Positions 25,136 through 31,299 of a stretch of 64,000 nucleotides of DNA are shown here, piece after piece (within the stretch, counting starts at the first letter, position 1; every line of letters begins with the position of its first letter). The notes below the pieces were generated by a model, which was not told the origin of the DNA, searched no databases, and was given only the letters and a program-made list of their open reading frames with translations. The stretch is from a virus, in the IMG/VR virus record IMGVR_UViG_3300029258_005166, positions 62,001 through 126,000 of that record. The stretch is one strand, 5' to 3'. Made by a program: the position numbers and the translations under genes.

Positions 25136-25140
25136 GGAGT

Positions 25141-25258
25141 TCGTATTTCTCCTGCACCGCAGTCCTAATTAGGTCTTGGTAGGAGAGGGTCTTTTCTTCT
25201 TCCACAGAGAAAATGCGAGCCAGCCGTTCCAACTGTCTCTTCCAATCCTCTGGACCTA
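25141..25258 (-). pseudogene. Middle piece of the phage gene broken by two IS605 elements
   Basis: Minus-strand codons read IGPEDWKRQLERLARIFSVE and EEKTLSYQDLIRTAVQEKYE before running into tnpA. There is no ATG at its upstream end, where the frame closes at a TAG. It fits between the N-terminal piece at 25682-25762 and the C-terminal piece ending at 23097. Reading limits are approximate. Confidence 0.55.
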
Positions 25259-25393
25259 TTCTATTATAGTAGCATCCCTACTATATCTATACAACAAAAT
25301 GTAATTTTGATGGAATTTTTGGAGATTTCACCAGACCATCAACAGACAACAATATACTAAATAGAATTGAGCGTAGTCAATAATTCATACTAT

Positions 25394-25488
25394 GGCGGCT
25401 TACATCCACGACCCAAGGGCTGGCACTTTCGTTCGTTTCGCTCCGCTCAACTCGCTCTCAGTGCCAGCATTTTTGCGTTGCAAAAATG
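25394..25488 (-). repeat. Structured hairpin module, copy B (inverted orientation)
   Basis: On the minus strand: side hairpin CATTTTTGCAACGCAAAAATG, inner stem GCTGGCACT with AGTGCCAGC (25460-25468 and 25419-25427), a loop with GAGCGAGTTGAGCGGAGCGA, and then CCCTTGGGTCGTGGATG ... GCCGCC. The last segment aligns with the same part of copy A (CCCTTGTGGTAGTGGAGGA ... GCCGCC), while the stems differ. Confidence 0.65.
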
Positions 25489-25491
25489 TCA

Positions 25492-25593
25492 TGGTTTTAC
25501 GCCGCCGATTATAACGCTGCGAAAAATATCGCAGCACGGGCTGCATCAACCAGCCTATTGTCGTCCGCTAAGGAACTGTCAAAAGTTGCTTAG
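25492..25593 (+). pseudogene. TnpB C-terminal remnant
   Basis: In frame to TAG at 25591-25593 the codons read FYAADYNAAKNIAARAAST and LLSSAKELSKVA. D/A-DYNAAKNIAAR is the last RuvC block of TnpB. The zinc-ribbon region before it survives only as frame-shifted scraps around the hairpin module B. Confidence 0.75.
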
Positions 25594-25605
25594 AATTGGA
25601 ATGAC

Positions 25606-25700
25606 AAGCCCCTACAATCCGAAGGATTGTTGGGTCATAAAGCGAACGAGCGTTAGCGAGTGAAACTATGACTCAACCTCTTTAGGGTAGGGGTAGTTGA
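25606..25700 (+). repeat. Structured hairpin module, copy C
   Basis: Outer stem AAGCCCCTAC (25606-25615) with GTAGGGG (25687-25693). Side hairpin CAATCCGAAGGATTG (25615-25629). Inner stem TTGGGTCATA (25630-25639) with TATGACTCAA (25667-25676). The loop has GCGAACGAGCGTTAGCGAGTGAAA. It ends in TAGTTGAC, the presumed element end. Confidence 0.7.
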
Positions 25701-25762
25701 CCTGCAAGATCCTTGATTGGCTCTGGTAAGGGCTGTACCTTTTTCCCCTTTTTTTTAGACAT
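25682..25762 (-). pseudogene. N-terminal piece of the phage gene broken by two IS605 elements
   Basis: A 26-codon reading frame with a strong ggaggt site: MSKKKGKKVQPLPEP, then IKDLAGQ and LPLP from the element end. The first 22 codons look like a phage N-terminus. The frame ends as soon as it enters the right end of the degraded TnpB element. The matching middle and C-terminal pieces lie at 25141-25258 and 23097-23490. Confidence 0.6.
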
Positions 25763-25837
25763 AAATACCTCCGAAATGAGTTTTAAGGTGTGAAAATTAA
25801 GGTGTGATGCTATAGAAGAGTATGAAATTCCAAAAAA

Positions 25838-26617
25838 TTACATTAACCAAGTGGGCTGAAGTAATCTGCGATGAAGTTCGGCATTTTTCTCCATAAAAGG
25901 AATTGTCCATTCAATACCTGTCTTTTTTATTCGACTCATTACAAGTGCCATTTCCGAAAGTCTTGATTGAAAACGTTTTCTTGAAACTGACCTTTGCCAT
26001 ATTCGTTGCATTTGGCCGACAGACGCAATGGTTCGATTCGCTACACTCAGAAGTGCCCTGATTCTGGCCGATTTGATTCTTTTTGCATGATTTCCAAAGG
26101 AAACGTGATGAAGCAAAAGCTTTTGAAACTTAGGTGTATTTTGAATTATGGATTTTCGAACCGCAAAGTTACATGTCCTGAAAGACTTAAACCCATATTT
26201 TGTTCTTGGGTTGTCTGTGAATGCCATATTCCAATGAATTATGGCCGCACTTTGGCTCGAAAGCCGAGAAGCAAGTTTTGGACTGATCCAATCATCATCA
26301 TCTATAGGCACAATGTAGGCATCCTCCTCATTCTTCTTGCATTCCTGTTTAAGAGCTTCGAAGCCTTTAACCACCTTGACTCCTACAAATGTCTCTTCGG
26401 CAAGCTCCTTGACTCTCGCCCGAAATGTGAAATAGTCTATTTGAAAAATTTGATTCCACAAATCAAAAAATATTTTGTTTGCTTTAAACCATTTCAGAAT
26501 AGCCTTCCCTTCGGTCTCTCTCCCTCCAGGGCCGAATCTGGGATTTTGGCTCATAAATTCCTTCATCGTCATATCCGCCCAGTCAATATTATGTCTGACA
26601 AATACGATGGTTTCCAT
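25838..26617 (-). CDS. Putative GT-A glycosyltransferase
   Basis: 259 aa from the ATG at 26617, preferred over the longer start because gagga lies just upstream. The N-terminus ETIVFVRHNIDWADMTMKEFM is unusual. The centre has AYIVPIDDDDWISPKLA, a run of aspartates in the position of the DxD metal site of family 2-type enzymes, and later CNFAVRKSII. The C-terminal third is Arg-rich and helical. Assignment rests on one motif, so I am only moderately sure. Its 5' end is divergent from the small plus-strand gene at 26687. Confidence 0.65.
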   Translation of the reverse strand: METIVFVRHNIDWADMTMKEFMSQNPRFGPGGRETEGKAILKWFKANKIFFDLWNQIFQIDYFTFRARVKELAEETFVGVKVVKGFEALKQECKKNEEDAYIVPIDDDDWISPKLASRLSSQSAAIIHWNMAFTDNPRTKYGFKSFRTCNFAVRKSIIQNTPKFQKLLLHHVSFGNHAKRIKSARIRALLSVANRTIASVGQMQRIWQRSVSRKRFQSRLSEMALVMSRIKKTGIEWTIPFMEKNAELHRRLLQPTWLM

Positions 26618-26686
26618 TAAAGTCCTCAGAGAGTCCCGCCGATATTTATTGTAACTAATTAACATTCTAAAACGGAGAAACCTGAA

Positions 26687-26827
26687 ATGACTATCGCAAC
26701 AAAAGTAAATCCAAATCATGTCTGCCAAAATGACCTCATGGCCTTTATTTACTTCGCCCGAGTGGAGAAAAATGATCGGGGAGAAACCCTAAAGGTATAT
26801 GATCTAGACAACCAGAAGGAAATGTGA
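26687..26827 (+). CDS. Small hypothetical protein (46 aa)
   Basis: ATG at 26687 with an acggag site; the frame ends in TGA at 26825-26827. The sequence begins MTIATKVNPNHVCQNDLMAF and ends with LKVYDLDNQKEM, an ordinary soluble composition. It is divergent from the glycosyltransferase at 26617 and co-oriented with the next gene, 72 bases on. Unknown function. Confidence 0.6.
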   Translation: MTIATKVNPNHVCQNDLMAFIYFARVEKNDRGETLKVYDLDNQKEM

Positions 26828-26899
26828 GTCTCTGGACCACAACTCATCGAAAATTCGTTTTCTGCGGATCGGTATGAAAAAGAAGAAAGGGTCGCAAAA

Positions 26900-27133
26900 A
26901 TGAAGGCCGCTGAAATCCTGGTCAACGCTTATCACCGACCTCTGACCGTCTGCTTCGTCAAGAACGATGGCACAGAAAGAACCTTGAGGGGCCGACTCGT
27001 CAAACCAGAACCACTCCTGGGACGCAGCACTGTTGAAGATCTCGACGTAACCAATGGAAATCGTCTGCGTCTGGTCGATCATCGAACCATCAAATGGATA
27101 GTCGTGGATGGTACTAAGTATACGGTAAAATAA
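26900..27133 (+). CDS. Small WYL_2/Sm-like beta-barrel protein
   Basis: 77 aa. Short, all-beta (LTVCFVKNDGTERTLRGRLV, then NRLRLVDHRTIKWIVVDG), in the style of the small phage proteins with an SH3/Sm-like fold (DUF2693). A second protein of this type is at 48653-48967. Such proteins probably bind nucleic acid, but no role is established. A terminator follows the stop directly. Confidence 0.65.
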   Translation: MKAAEILVNAYHRPLTVCFVKNDGTERTLRGRLVKPEPLLGRSTVEDLDVTNGNRLRLVDHRTIKWIVVDGTKYTVK

Positions 27134-27185
27134 GAGCCTTTGCGGCAAAAGGCTCTTTGCCGCTTTGCGGCAAAAGGCTCTTTGT
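27131..27185 (+). terminator. Terminator made of a duplicated hairpin
   Basis: taagagcctttgcggcaaaaggctctttg followed by a second copy of ttgcggcaaaaggctctttg. Each half can pair aagagcctttgc with gcaaaaggctctt, so two alternative hairpins exist. Confidence 0.8.
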
Positions 27186-27201
27186 CCATCTACATATAGG
27201 C

Positions 27202-27813
27202 ATGAAGCGATTTGTTTTGCTCAACAAGTTGATTAAAGCCAATCAGTATCGGAGTTATCTTGAGATCGGTACGGCCAAACATGAAACTTTCCGAAGAATT
27301 GCGTGCGATATAAAAGTGGGAGTTGATATATCCAACAAATACAGTCCTACTTATCACATGTCATCGGACGTTTTTTTCCAGAAACCGTATCAATTTAAAC
27401 CCAAGAATTTCGATCTTATTTTCATTGATGGATTACATTTACAAGATCAAGTAATGCGGGACATCCTAAACTCACTTGCTGTACTCACGCCAAACGGTAC
27501 TATTGTCTGCCACGACATGAATCCTGCCACCCAAAAAACTCAATTGCCCAAACATCCCAAACGACGAGGAAGCTGGCATGGAGATTGTTGGAAAGCCTGG
27601 GTGAGCTTGCGAAGATCCCGAAAGGACTTGCAAATGTTCGTTGTGGATGCAGATTCAGGTTGTGGGGTTATCAGAAGAGGCTGTCAAACCATTTTGAGCG
27701 ACAATGAAGAGTTAACATGGGAGAATTTTCGAAAGTATCGCAAAGAATGGCTCAATCTAATCACTATTGAAGAGTTTCTTTTACGGCTCAGATATTCGGC
27801 TTCTTTTCTATAG
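27202..27813 (+). CDS. SAM-dependent methyltransferase
   Basis: 203 aa from the ATG at 27202; the upstream reading would run through the terminator. Motif I is YRSYLEIGTAKHETF, followed by FDLIFIDGLHLQDQVMRDI and NGTIVCHDMNPAT, which is the Methyltransf_24 pattern seen in sugar O-methyltransferases. A catatagg box stands right before the ATG and there is no Shine-Dalgarno site. Convergent overlap of 26 bases with the epimerase gene. Probably part of the surface-sugar set. Confidence 0.85.
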   Translation: MKRFVLLNKLIKANQYRSYLEIGTAKHETFRRIACDIKVGVDISNKYSPTYHMSSDVFFQKPYQFKPKNFDLIFIDGLHLQDQVMRDILNSLAVLTPNGTIVCHDMNPATQKTQLPKHPKRRGSWHGDCWKAWVSLRRSRKDLQMFVVDADSGCGVIRRGCQTILSDNEELTWENFRKYRKEWLNLITIEEFLLRLRYSASFL

Positions 27814-28336
27814 GAATGTAGGGAGGAGCATTTTCATCTTTTGCCGATAGAATATACCCTCCTGGTGGCTTTCGAATTTCGGCCTCGGGCCATTCTATTC
27901 CAAATGATTGGTAATGCCAATCCTTCTCTACGCCGGGTTGATAAGTTTGGTCTTTTAGATAAACCATCACCGTGGGCTCCTCGGCAGCAAAGAAGCCATG
28001 TCCACAACCTTTAGGAATAAAAACTTTCATGGCAAGGTGCCCAGATAACCATATGCCCTCCCATTCCAAATAAGTCGGGGAATCGGGACGTAAGTCTACG
28101 ATAACATCAAATAGACTGCCTGTCACACATGAGACAAATTTGTTGTAGGGAGCCCAATGAATGCCCCTGATTACTCCTCGGGTTGATGTGGAACATACTA
28201 TGTGATTCCATTTTGCTTGGATTTTCGAATCCACCCAATCTTCACTATAGATCTCTTGTAGAAACCCTCGATAATCTTCATATTTCTGTGTCTTAACCGT
28301 ATAACAATCTCGTATTTTTGTTGGTGTAATCTTCAT
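27788..28336 (-). CDS. rfbC: dTDP-4-dehydrorhamnose 3,5-epimerase-like protein
   Basis: 182 aa, normal for RmlC. Motifs: YRGFLQEIYSEDW, GVIRGIHWAPYNK with the catalytic His, DVIVDLRPDSPTYLEW, and VFIPKGCGHGFFA. Known: epimerises the keto-sugar intermediate on the way to dTDP-rhamnose. Only this one step of the pathway is visible in the window, so it would work with host enzymes or on a related nucleotide sugar. Confidence 0.92.
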   Translation of the reverse strand: MKITPTKIRDCYTVKTQKYEDYRGFLQEIYSEDWVDSKIQAKWNHIVCSTSTRGVIRGIHWAPYNKFVSCVTGSLFDVIVDLRPDSPTYLEWEGIWLSGHLAMKVFIPKGCGHGFFAAEEPTVMVYLKDQTYQPGVEKDWHYQSFGIEWPEAEIRKPPGGYILSAKDENAPPYIPIEKKPNI

Positions 28337-28338
28337 TG

Positions 28339-28686
28339 TTATCTAGAATGACTTGGATTTCGCCATTCTTCTATACATCGAGGGCATGTATACCCATGTC
28401 TCTCATTAAATTCTTCACAAGCGGACGATCCCCCGTGATGGAAACAAAAGTGTGCGTAAGGCAATTCGGCCTCTTTGACAGCAATGTGTGTGCCTAAACG
28501 ATGCCACCAACCTTTTCCGACGTATTCATAGGTATTCCCCTGATGGCCTCCGCAATGTTCGTTCCTTCCACAGTGACATATAGTTCGCCATCTGTAATGG
28601 TAGTTCCCCAGTGGACATCGGATCAAAAGCCAAGGAAAGTATTTAACACATAGACGATGGAACCAAGTTGACCTTGCACTAGCCAT
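28339..28686 (-). CDS. Cys/His-rich protein
   Basis: 115 aa, basic, with many Cys and His (ICHCGRNEHCGGHQ, HFCFHHGGSSACEEF, YTCPRCIEEW), so one or two zinc sites are likely. No clear ribosome binding site. It ends 3 bases before the epimerase start, so they share a transcript. No family recognised. Confidence 0.65.
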   Translation of the reverse strand: MASARSTWFHRLCVKYFPWLLIRCPLGNYHYRWRTICHCGRNEHCGGHQGNTYEYVGKGWWHRLGTHIAVKEAELPYAHFCFHHGGSSACEEFNERHGYTCPRCIEEWRNPSHSR

Positions 28687-28699
28687 GTCTTAACAGAGT

Positions 28700-28731
28700 A
28701 AGCCCGCTGGCTTTGCCAGCGGGCTTTTTTT
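28700..28731. terminator. Intrinsic terminator
   Basis: aagcccgctggc/gccagcgggctt with a ttt loop and T-run; at the stop of the gene ending at 28730. Confidence 0.92.
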
Positions 28732-29113
28732 AGTTTTTGCCTCTATCTACTACGTTCATTTGAACACGATCCGCTTGCCAAAACTTCCTGCCAAATTCAA
28801 CAATGACATCAGGATCAAATGGCTTACAAGAAAATAGATTAAACAAGACTAATCCAGTTGCCAAAGCATGGATAACAATGTTGCTTGTTTTAATCCATTG
28901 AAATACACTTATTCCTTTAAGATGAGGTTCTGTGGCCTCCATATCCACCCAAAAGATTGGCTCGCCATGAGCCTCCATATCTGAAAGTTTGATGACTTCA
29001 TCGAGAAAAACCCTCAGATTTTCCGTGGTTGCCTTGGCAACGTCACAACCATGAAAGTCAATTACGGCCTCTAATCCGTAATTCCCAGTCGAAAAATGTT
29101 TGTTGTATGTCAT
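28730..29113 (-). CDS. S-adenosylmethionine decarboxylase-like enzyme
   Basis: 127 aa, the length of the bacterial class 1B enzyme. The segment GISVFQWIKTSNIVIHALAT aligns with the processing region, with Ser77 (the future pyruvoyl), His82 and Cys96 (NLFSCKPF) at the expected spacing. The N-terminal YGLEAVIDFHGCD also fits. The usual Glu-Ser-His at the cleavage site is Thr-Ser-Asn here. Known: some phage homologues decarboxylate ornithine or arginine instead of AdoMet. Product would feed polyamines, which help condense DNA. A CTAAATAG box and ggagg precede the gene. Confidence 0.78.
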   Translation of the reverse strand: MTYNKHFSTGNYGLEAVIDFHGCDVAKATTENLRVFLDEVIKLSDMEAHGEPIFWVDMEATEPHLKGISVFQWIKTSNIVIHALATGLVLFNLFSCKPFDPDVIVEFGRKFWQADRVQMNVVDRGKN

Positions 29114-29154
29114 TCATGGGACCTCCAATAGATTAACTATTTAGAAGAGTAATT

Positions 29155-29424
29155 TCAAATTTTAGTAAGATCAAAAGAGGTCCATTTGAATGGATTTTTA
29201 AGTCGGGCTAGGTCCTTTGGATCGGCTATGCCGGGACGAACCATTTTCAAAGGTTTTTGGCTGTATTCAATGTCGTAATATGTTACAAAATCGGCAGCGG
29301 TAGGCGTCACGGCCAGAGGAGGATAATTGCCCAAAGTATCCCCAATGTCGGTGTATAAACCAAGTCTTGCACCGGTTCTAGTATCGTTTTCAGTTAGCCA
29401 CAATCGAAAATTAAGGAATTTCAT
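29155..29424 (-). CDS. Small protein with capsid-targeting-like N-terminus
   Basis: 89 aa. Begins MKFLNFRLWLTEND, which fits the tag pattern shifted by two residues. The rest is short and beta-like (ARLGLYTDIGDTLGNY; ADFVTYYDIEY; WTSFDLTKI). No known domain. Its ATG overlaps the end of the DUF3008-type gene upstream by 4 bases, so the two are coupled. Putative internal head protein. Confidence 0.72.
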   Translation of the reverse strand: MKFLNFRLWLTENDTRTGARLGLYTDIGDTLGNYPPLAVTPTAADFVTYYDIEYSQKPLKMVRPGIADPKDLARLKNPFKWTSFDLTKI

Positions 29425-29957
29425 ATCATTTTTTGGAGATCGTTCAAAGCTCCATGACCTCCACCTCCCGGAGCCGAAGGCCCAGTAATTAAATATCGTT
29501 TCTGTAAATCTGGATCAGTTGTACCTATCGCTGCATCTATATCAACAGGCTGAATGCCTACATTTCTTAAACGATCAGAAATGTCTTGCAAAACACTTGG
29601 GTTCACCGGCCACTGATTGTTTTGGGCTAGTCTTTCAAGATCGAAGATAACCTTTTGAACTATATCGTTTTTGTCTGTTCCCTGAGGAGGTATAGCAGTA
29701 TCATCGGGACCATAAATTGGTCCTGATGATACCTCGTTCCTTCTTTTTAACCATTCTGAAAAAGTAACAAACCATTCGTTTTTTTTGCGTGGGAGGCCTT
29801 TTCTTTTTGTTTTAGCGAAATGCCGAAGTTGTTTTGCCGACATACTGTTATACATTTGTTTTGCTGCACCATATAAACTTCCTGGATCGATTTCTCCACG
29901 TTTGGCTGCTAAAGCCATTGCTGCTGCCTTTTGTTGTTGTTTTGATTCTGCTGGCAT
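29421..29957 (-). CDS. DUF3008-type domain fused to a tagged protein
   Basis: 178 aa. Residues 1-56 match the small phage DUF3008 family (QQQKAAAMALAAKRGE, LYGAAKQMYNSMSAKQLRHF, TKRKGLP). Directly after it comes WFVTFSEWLKRRNEV, which looks like the N-terminal capsid-targeting tag of other genes here but is now internal. The C-terminal 100 residues are helical with a Gly-rich end. This suggests fusion of a DUF3008 gene with a tagged gene. Function of the domain is not known. Confidence 0.75.
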   Translation of the reverse strand: MPAESKQQQKAAAMALAAKRGEIDPGSLYGAAKQMYNSMSAKQLRHFAKTKRKGLPRKKNEWFVTFSEWLKRRNEVSSGPIYGPDDTAIPPQGTDKNDIVQKVIFDLERLAQNNQWPVNPSVLQDISDRLRNVGIQPVDIDAAIGTTDPDLQKRYLITGPSAPGGGGHGALNDLQKMI

Positions 29958-29964
29958 GATGTTC

Positions 29965-30504
29965 CTATTTTCGTTGAAAAAGAGAAATGGTTGTCTTTGT
30001 GCCGTCCTTTGAACTAAAAATTATCTGGTTGATTTTTATGGAGTTATTGTCAAAAGGATCAAGGCCATCATATTTCTTACCCCTTCCTTTCTTGACGTAA
30101 GCAATAGTTACATGAGGTTTGTAGATTGGATGACTGCTGGTATACTTTAAGCTATCTCTTAGTTTCGCATTCAATTTGTGCAAATCAGGACTACGAACAT
30201 CAATTTTAATTACATCATATTCATCATCTGAAAACAAAGATATTTTTCCCAATTTTATGTTTATGGGCTGAATACTCTTTAAGAGTTTTTTGACGGCATC
30301 CGGCTCGGAATCGTGGATTCCGTAAAGAACCGTGGCATGAATTTCATCTTCTCTTCCGAGTTCATGTAATTCATTATCTGGAATGTGAACCTTTCCCCAT
30401 TTGATGATTTTATTTGCAAGAGCATGGGGTAAATTAACTTGTGTCGAGGAAAAGTCGTAGTTTGTGTTCTTCTTTTCTTGTAAAAATTGCTGCCAAGTTT
30501 TCAT
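29965..30504 (-). CDS. 2H phosphoesterase with capsid-targeting-like N-terminus
   Basis: 179 aa. The N-terminus MKTWQQFLQE is nearly the T4 internal-protein tag, and gp21-type cleavage after the Glu would free the domain. The two catalytic motifs of the 2H family are present: EIHATVLYG (His56, Thr58) and KPHVTIAYV (His131, Thr133). Known: 2H enzymes hydrolyse cyclic or 2',5'-linked nucleotides, and T4 uses one (Acb1) to destroy CBASS signals. Inferred: a packaged enzyme injected to blunt cyclic-nucleotide defences on arrival. A TATATAAAT box stands directly before the ATG. Confidence 0.88.
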   Translation of the reverse strand: MKTWQQFLQEKKNTNYDFSSTQVNLPHALANKIIKWGKVHIPDNELHELGREDEIHATVLYGIHDSEPDAVKKLLKSIQPINIKLGKISLFSDDEYDVIKIDVRSPDLHKLNAKLRDSLKYTSSHPIYKPHVTIAYVKKGRGKKYDGLDPFDNNSIKINQIIFSSKDGTKTTISLFQRK

Positions 30505-30506
30505 AC

Positions 30507-30515
30507 ATTTATATA
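30507..30515 (-). promoter_or_regulatory. Late-promoter-like box (TATATAAAT) before the 2H gene
   Basis: TATATAAAT ends 2 bases before the ATG at 30504 on the minus strand, with no ribosome binding site; it sits on the flank of the terminator at 30517-30553. Confidence 0.45.
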
Positions 30516-30516
30516 G

Positions 30517-30553
30517 GCACCTTTTCGCCCTTTGGGCGAAAAGGTGCTTTTTT
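30517..30553. terminator. Intrinsic terminator between divergent genes
   Basis: gcaccttttcgccc/gggcgaaaaggtgc with a ttt loop and a following T-run. It lies between two divergent starts, so it probably ends read-through from either side. Confidence 0.88.
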
Positions 30554-30554
30554 A

Positions 30555-30562
30555 ACTAAATA
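30555..30562 (+). promoter_or_regulatory. Late-promoter-like box (ACTAAATA)
   Basis: ACTAAATA ends 4 bases before the ATG at 30567, with no Shine-Dalgarno site between. Confidence 0.45.
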
Positions 30563-30566
30563 AGAT

Positions 30567-30917
30567 ATGGAATTTTGCAAATGGCTAGAAAATACAGAGT
30601 CCATTCACCCGACATTGGAACGGATTACGCAAGATATGTGCAAAGGAGGAATTTGCACTCCTTGCGAACTCAATAGCGGTTTGTGCGATCAATGGGCAAA
30701 TGAGGTTTTCGAAAGATTAACCGAAATGGGTATTGATGCCGAGATATGGTCCACCGTCTGGGAAAGATCTTATGCGGACCACATGTTTGTTAAAATCGGA
30801 AGTAAGTTTTATGACGCAGAAAATATAGATGGAGTAGATGACTATATGGAGCTTCCCTTTTTTCAGCGTTCTTTTGCTAAACGTGGCGTCCGAGAACCAG
30901 TCCACCGAATTATTTGA
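30567..30917 (+). CDS. Putative cysteine hydrolase with capsid-targeting-like N-terminus
   Basis: 116 aa. Begins MEFCKWLENTE, fitting the tag. The core has GLCDQWANEVFERL (Cys40 at a helix start), then ADHMFVKIGSKFYDAENIDG (His72, Asp83/Glu85) and a final PFFQR. Cys-His-Asp in this order and spacing is the layout of papain-like or transglutaminase-like hydrolases, but the fold is inferred from motifs only. If packaged, it could act on a host protein early after injection. Preceded directly by an ACTAAATA box. Confidence 0.75.
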   Translation: MEFCKWLENTESIHPTLERITQDMCKGGICTPCELNSGLCDQWANEVFERLTEMGIDAEIWSTVWERSYADHMFVKIGSKFYDAENIDGVDDYMELPFFQRSFAKRGVREPVHRII

Positions 30918-30923
30918 TTGCTG

Positions 30924-31121
30924 CTATTTTTCTTCCTTCTTTTTTTTCTCTTCATCCTCTTTTTCTTTCAAAAAAGAAGAGAAAGAGCGACCCCTACCTC
31001 TACCCTTGCCTCTGCCCTTACCTCGACCTCCTCGATCTAGATCATCTTCTCCGCATGGGCCTATTCCTCTTCCAGTACGAGGGCCTTCTCCTTCGGGACC
31101 AGTTTTGTCAAATCCAGGCAT
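30924..31121 (-). CDS. Small DUF5320-like Gly/Arg-rich protein
   Basis: 65 aa. The N-terminus MPGFDKTGPEGEGPRTGRG with a following GPCG matches the small DUF5320 family of bacteria and archaea. A Gly/Arg/Lys run (GRGKGRGKGRGRG) follows, then SFSSFLKEKEDEE, which again resembles the capsid-targeting pattern, and a Lys/Glu tail. A strong aaggag site lies before the ATG. The basic run could bind DNA. Function unknown. Confidence 0.7.
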   Translation of the reverse strand: MPGFDKTGPEGEGPRTGRGIGPCGEDDLDRGGRGKGRGKGRGRGRSFSSFLKEKEDEEKKKKEEK

Positions 31122-31204
31122 GTTATTCTCCTTTTAGTTTATTCACAAATAGTTACCTTAAGTACATATCCCAACCTATTATATTTAATTGTATTTGTTT
31201 TTTC

Positions 31205-31238
31205 TTCTTGAAAAAGCCAAATTCTTGAAAAAGCCAAA
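31205..31238 (+). repeat. 17-bp direct repeat, two perfect copies
   Basis: TTCTTGAAAAAGCCAAA twice in tandem in the otherwise empty 31122-31299 gap. Confidence 0.85.
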
Positions 31239-31299
31239 CACCATCACTACTGTAGAAGTAGGATGAAATGGTAGAATTTGTGGAACACGGGAGATTCAG

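Larger units (their letters stand above)
23485..25140 (-). mobile_element. IS200/IS605-type insertion sequence (TnpA + split TnpB)
   Basis: Contains the Y1 transposase at 24704-25135 and a TnpB split into two frames (23518-24707). The right end is a hairpin at about 23488-23516 (gccacggggc/gccccgtggt followed by gcgtcac). The left end lies close to the tnpA start but cannot be fixed; a small ctgcggtgcag hairpin is at about 25153. It interrupts the phage gene whose pieces flank it. Boundaries are approximate. Confidence 0.85.
25260..25700 (+). mobile_element. Degraded TnpB element, 3' part only, with two hairpin modules
   Basis: Only the last codons of a plus-strand TnpB remain (WFYAADYNAAKNIAARA at about 25492-25593), preceded by frame-shifted sequence. 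The right end AAGCCCCTAC ... GTAGGGGTAGTTGAC matches the solo TnpB element at 8974. Hairpin copies B and C are embedded in it. The left edge near 25260 is a guess from where the interrupted phage gene resumes. Confidence 0.65.

Noticed and set aside
25367-25663. 98-codon plus-strand frame
   Set aside because: It runs through hairpin modules B and C and out-of-frame TnpB remnants; the recognisable TnpB codons are in another frame.
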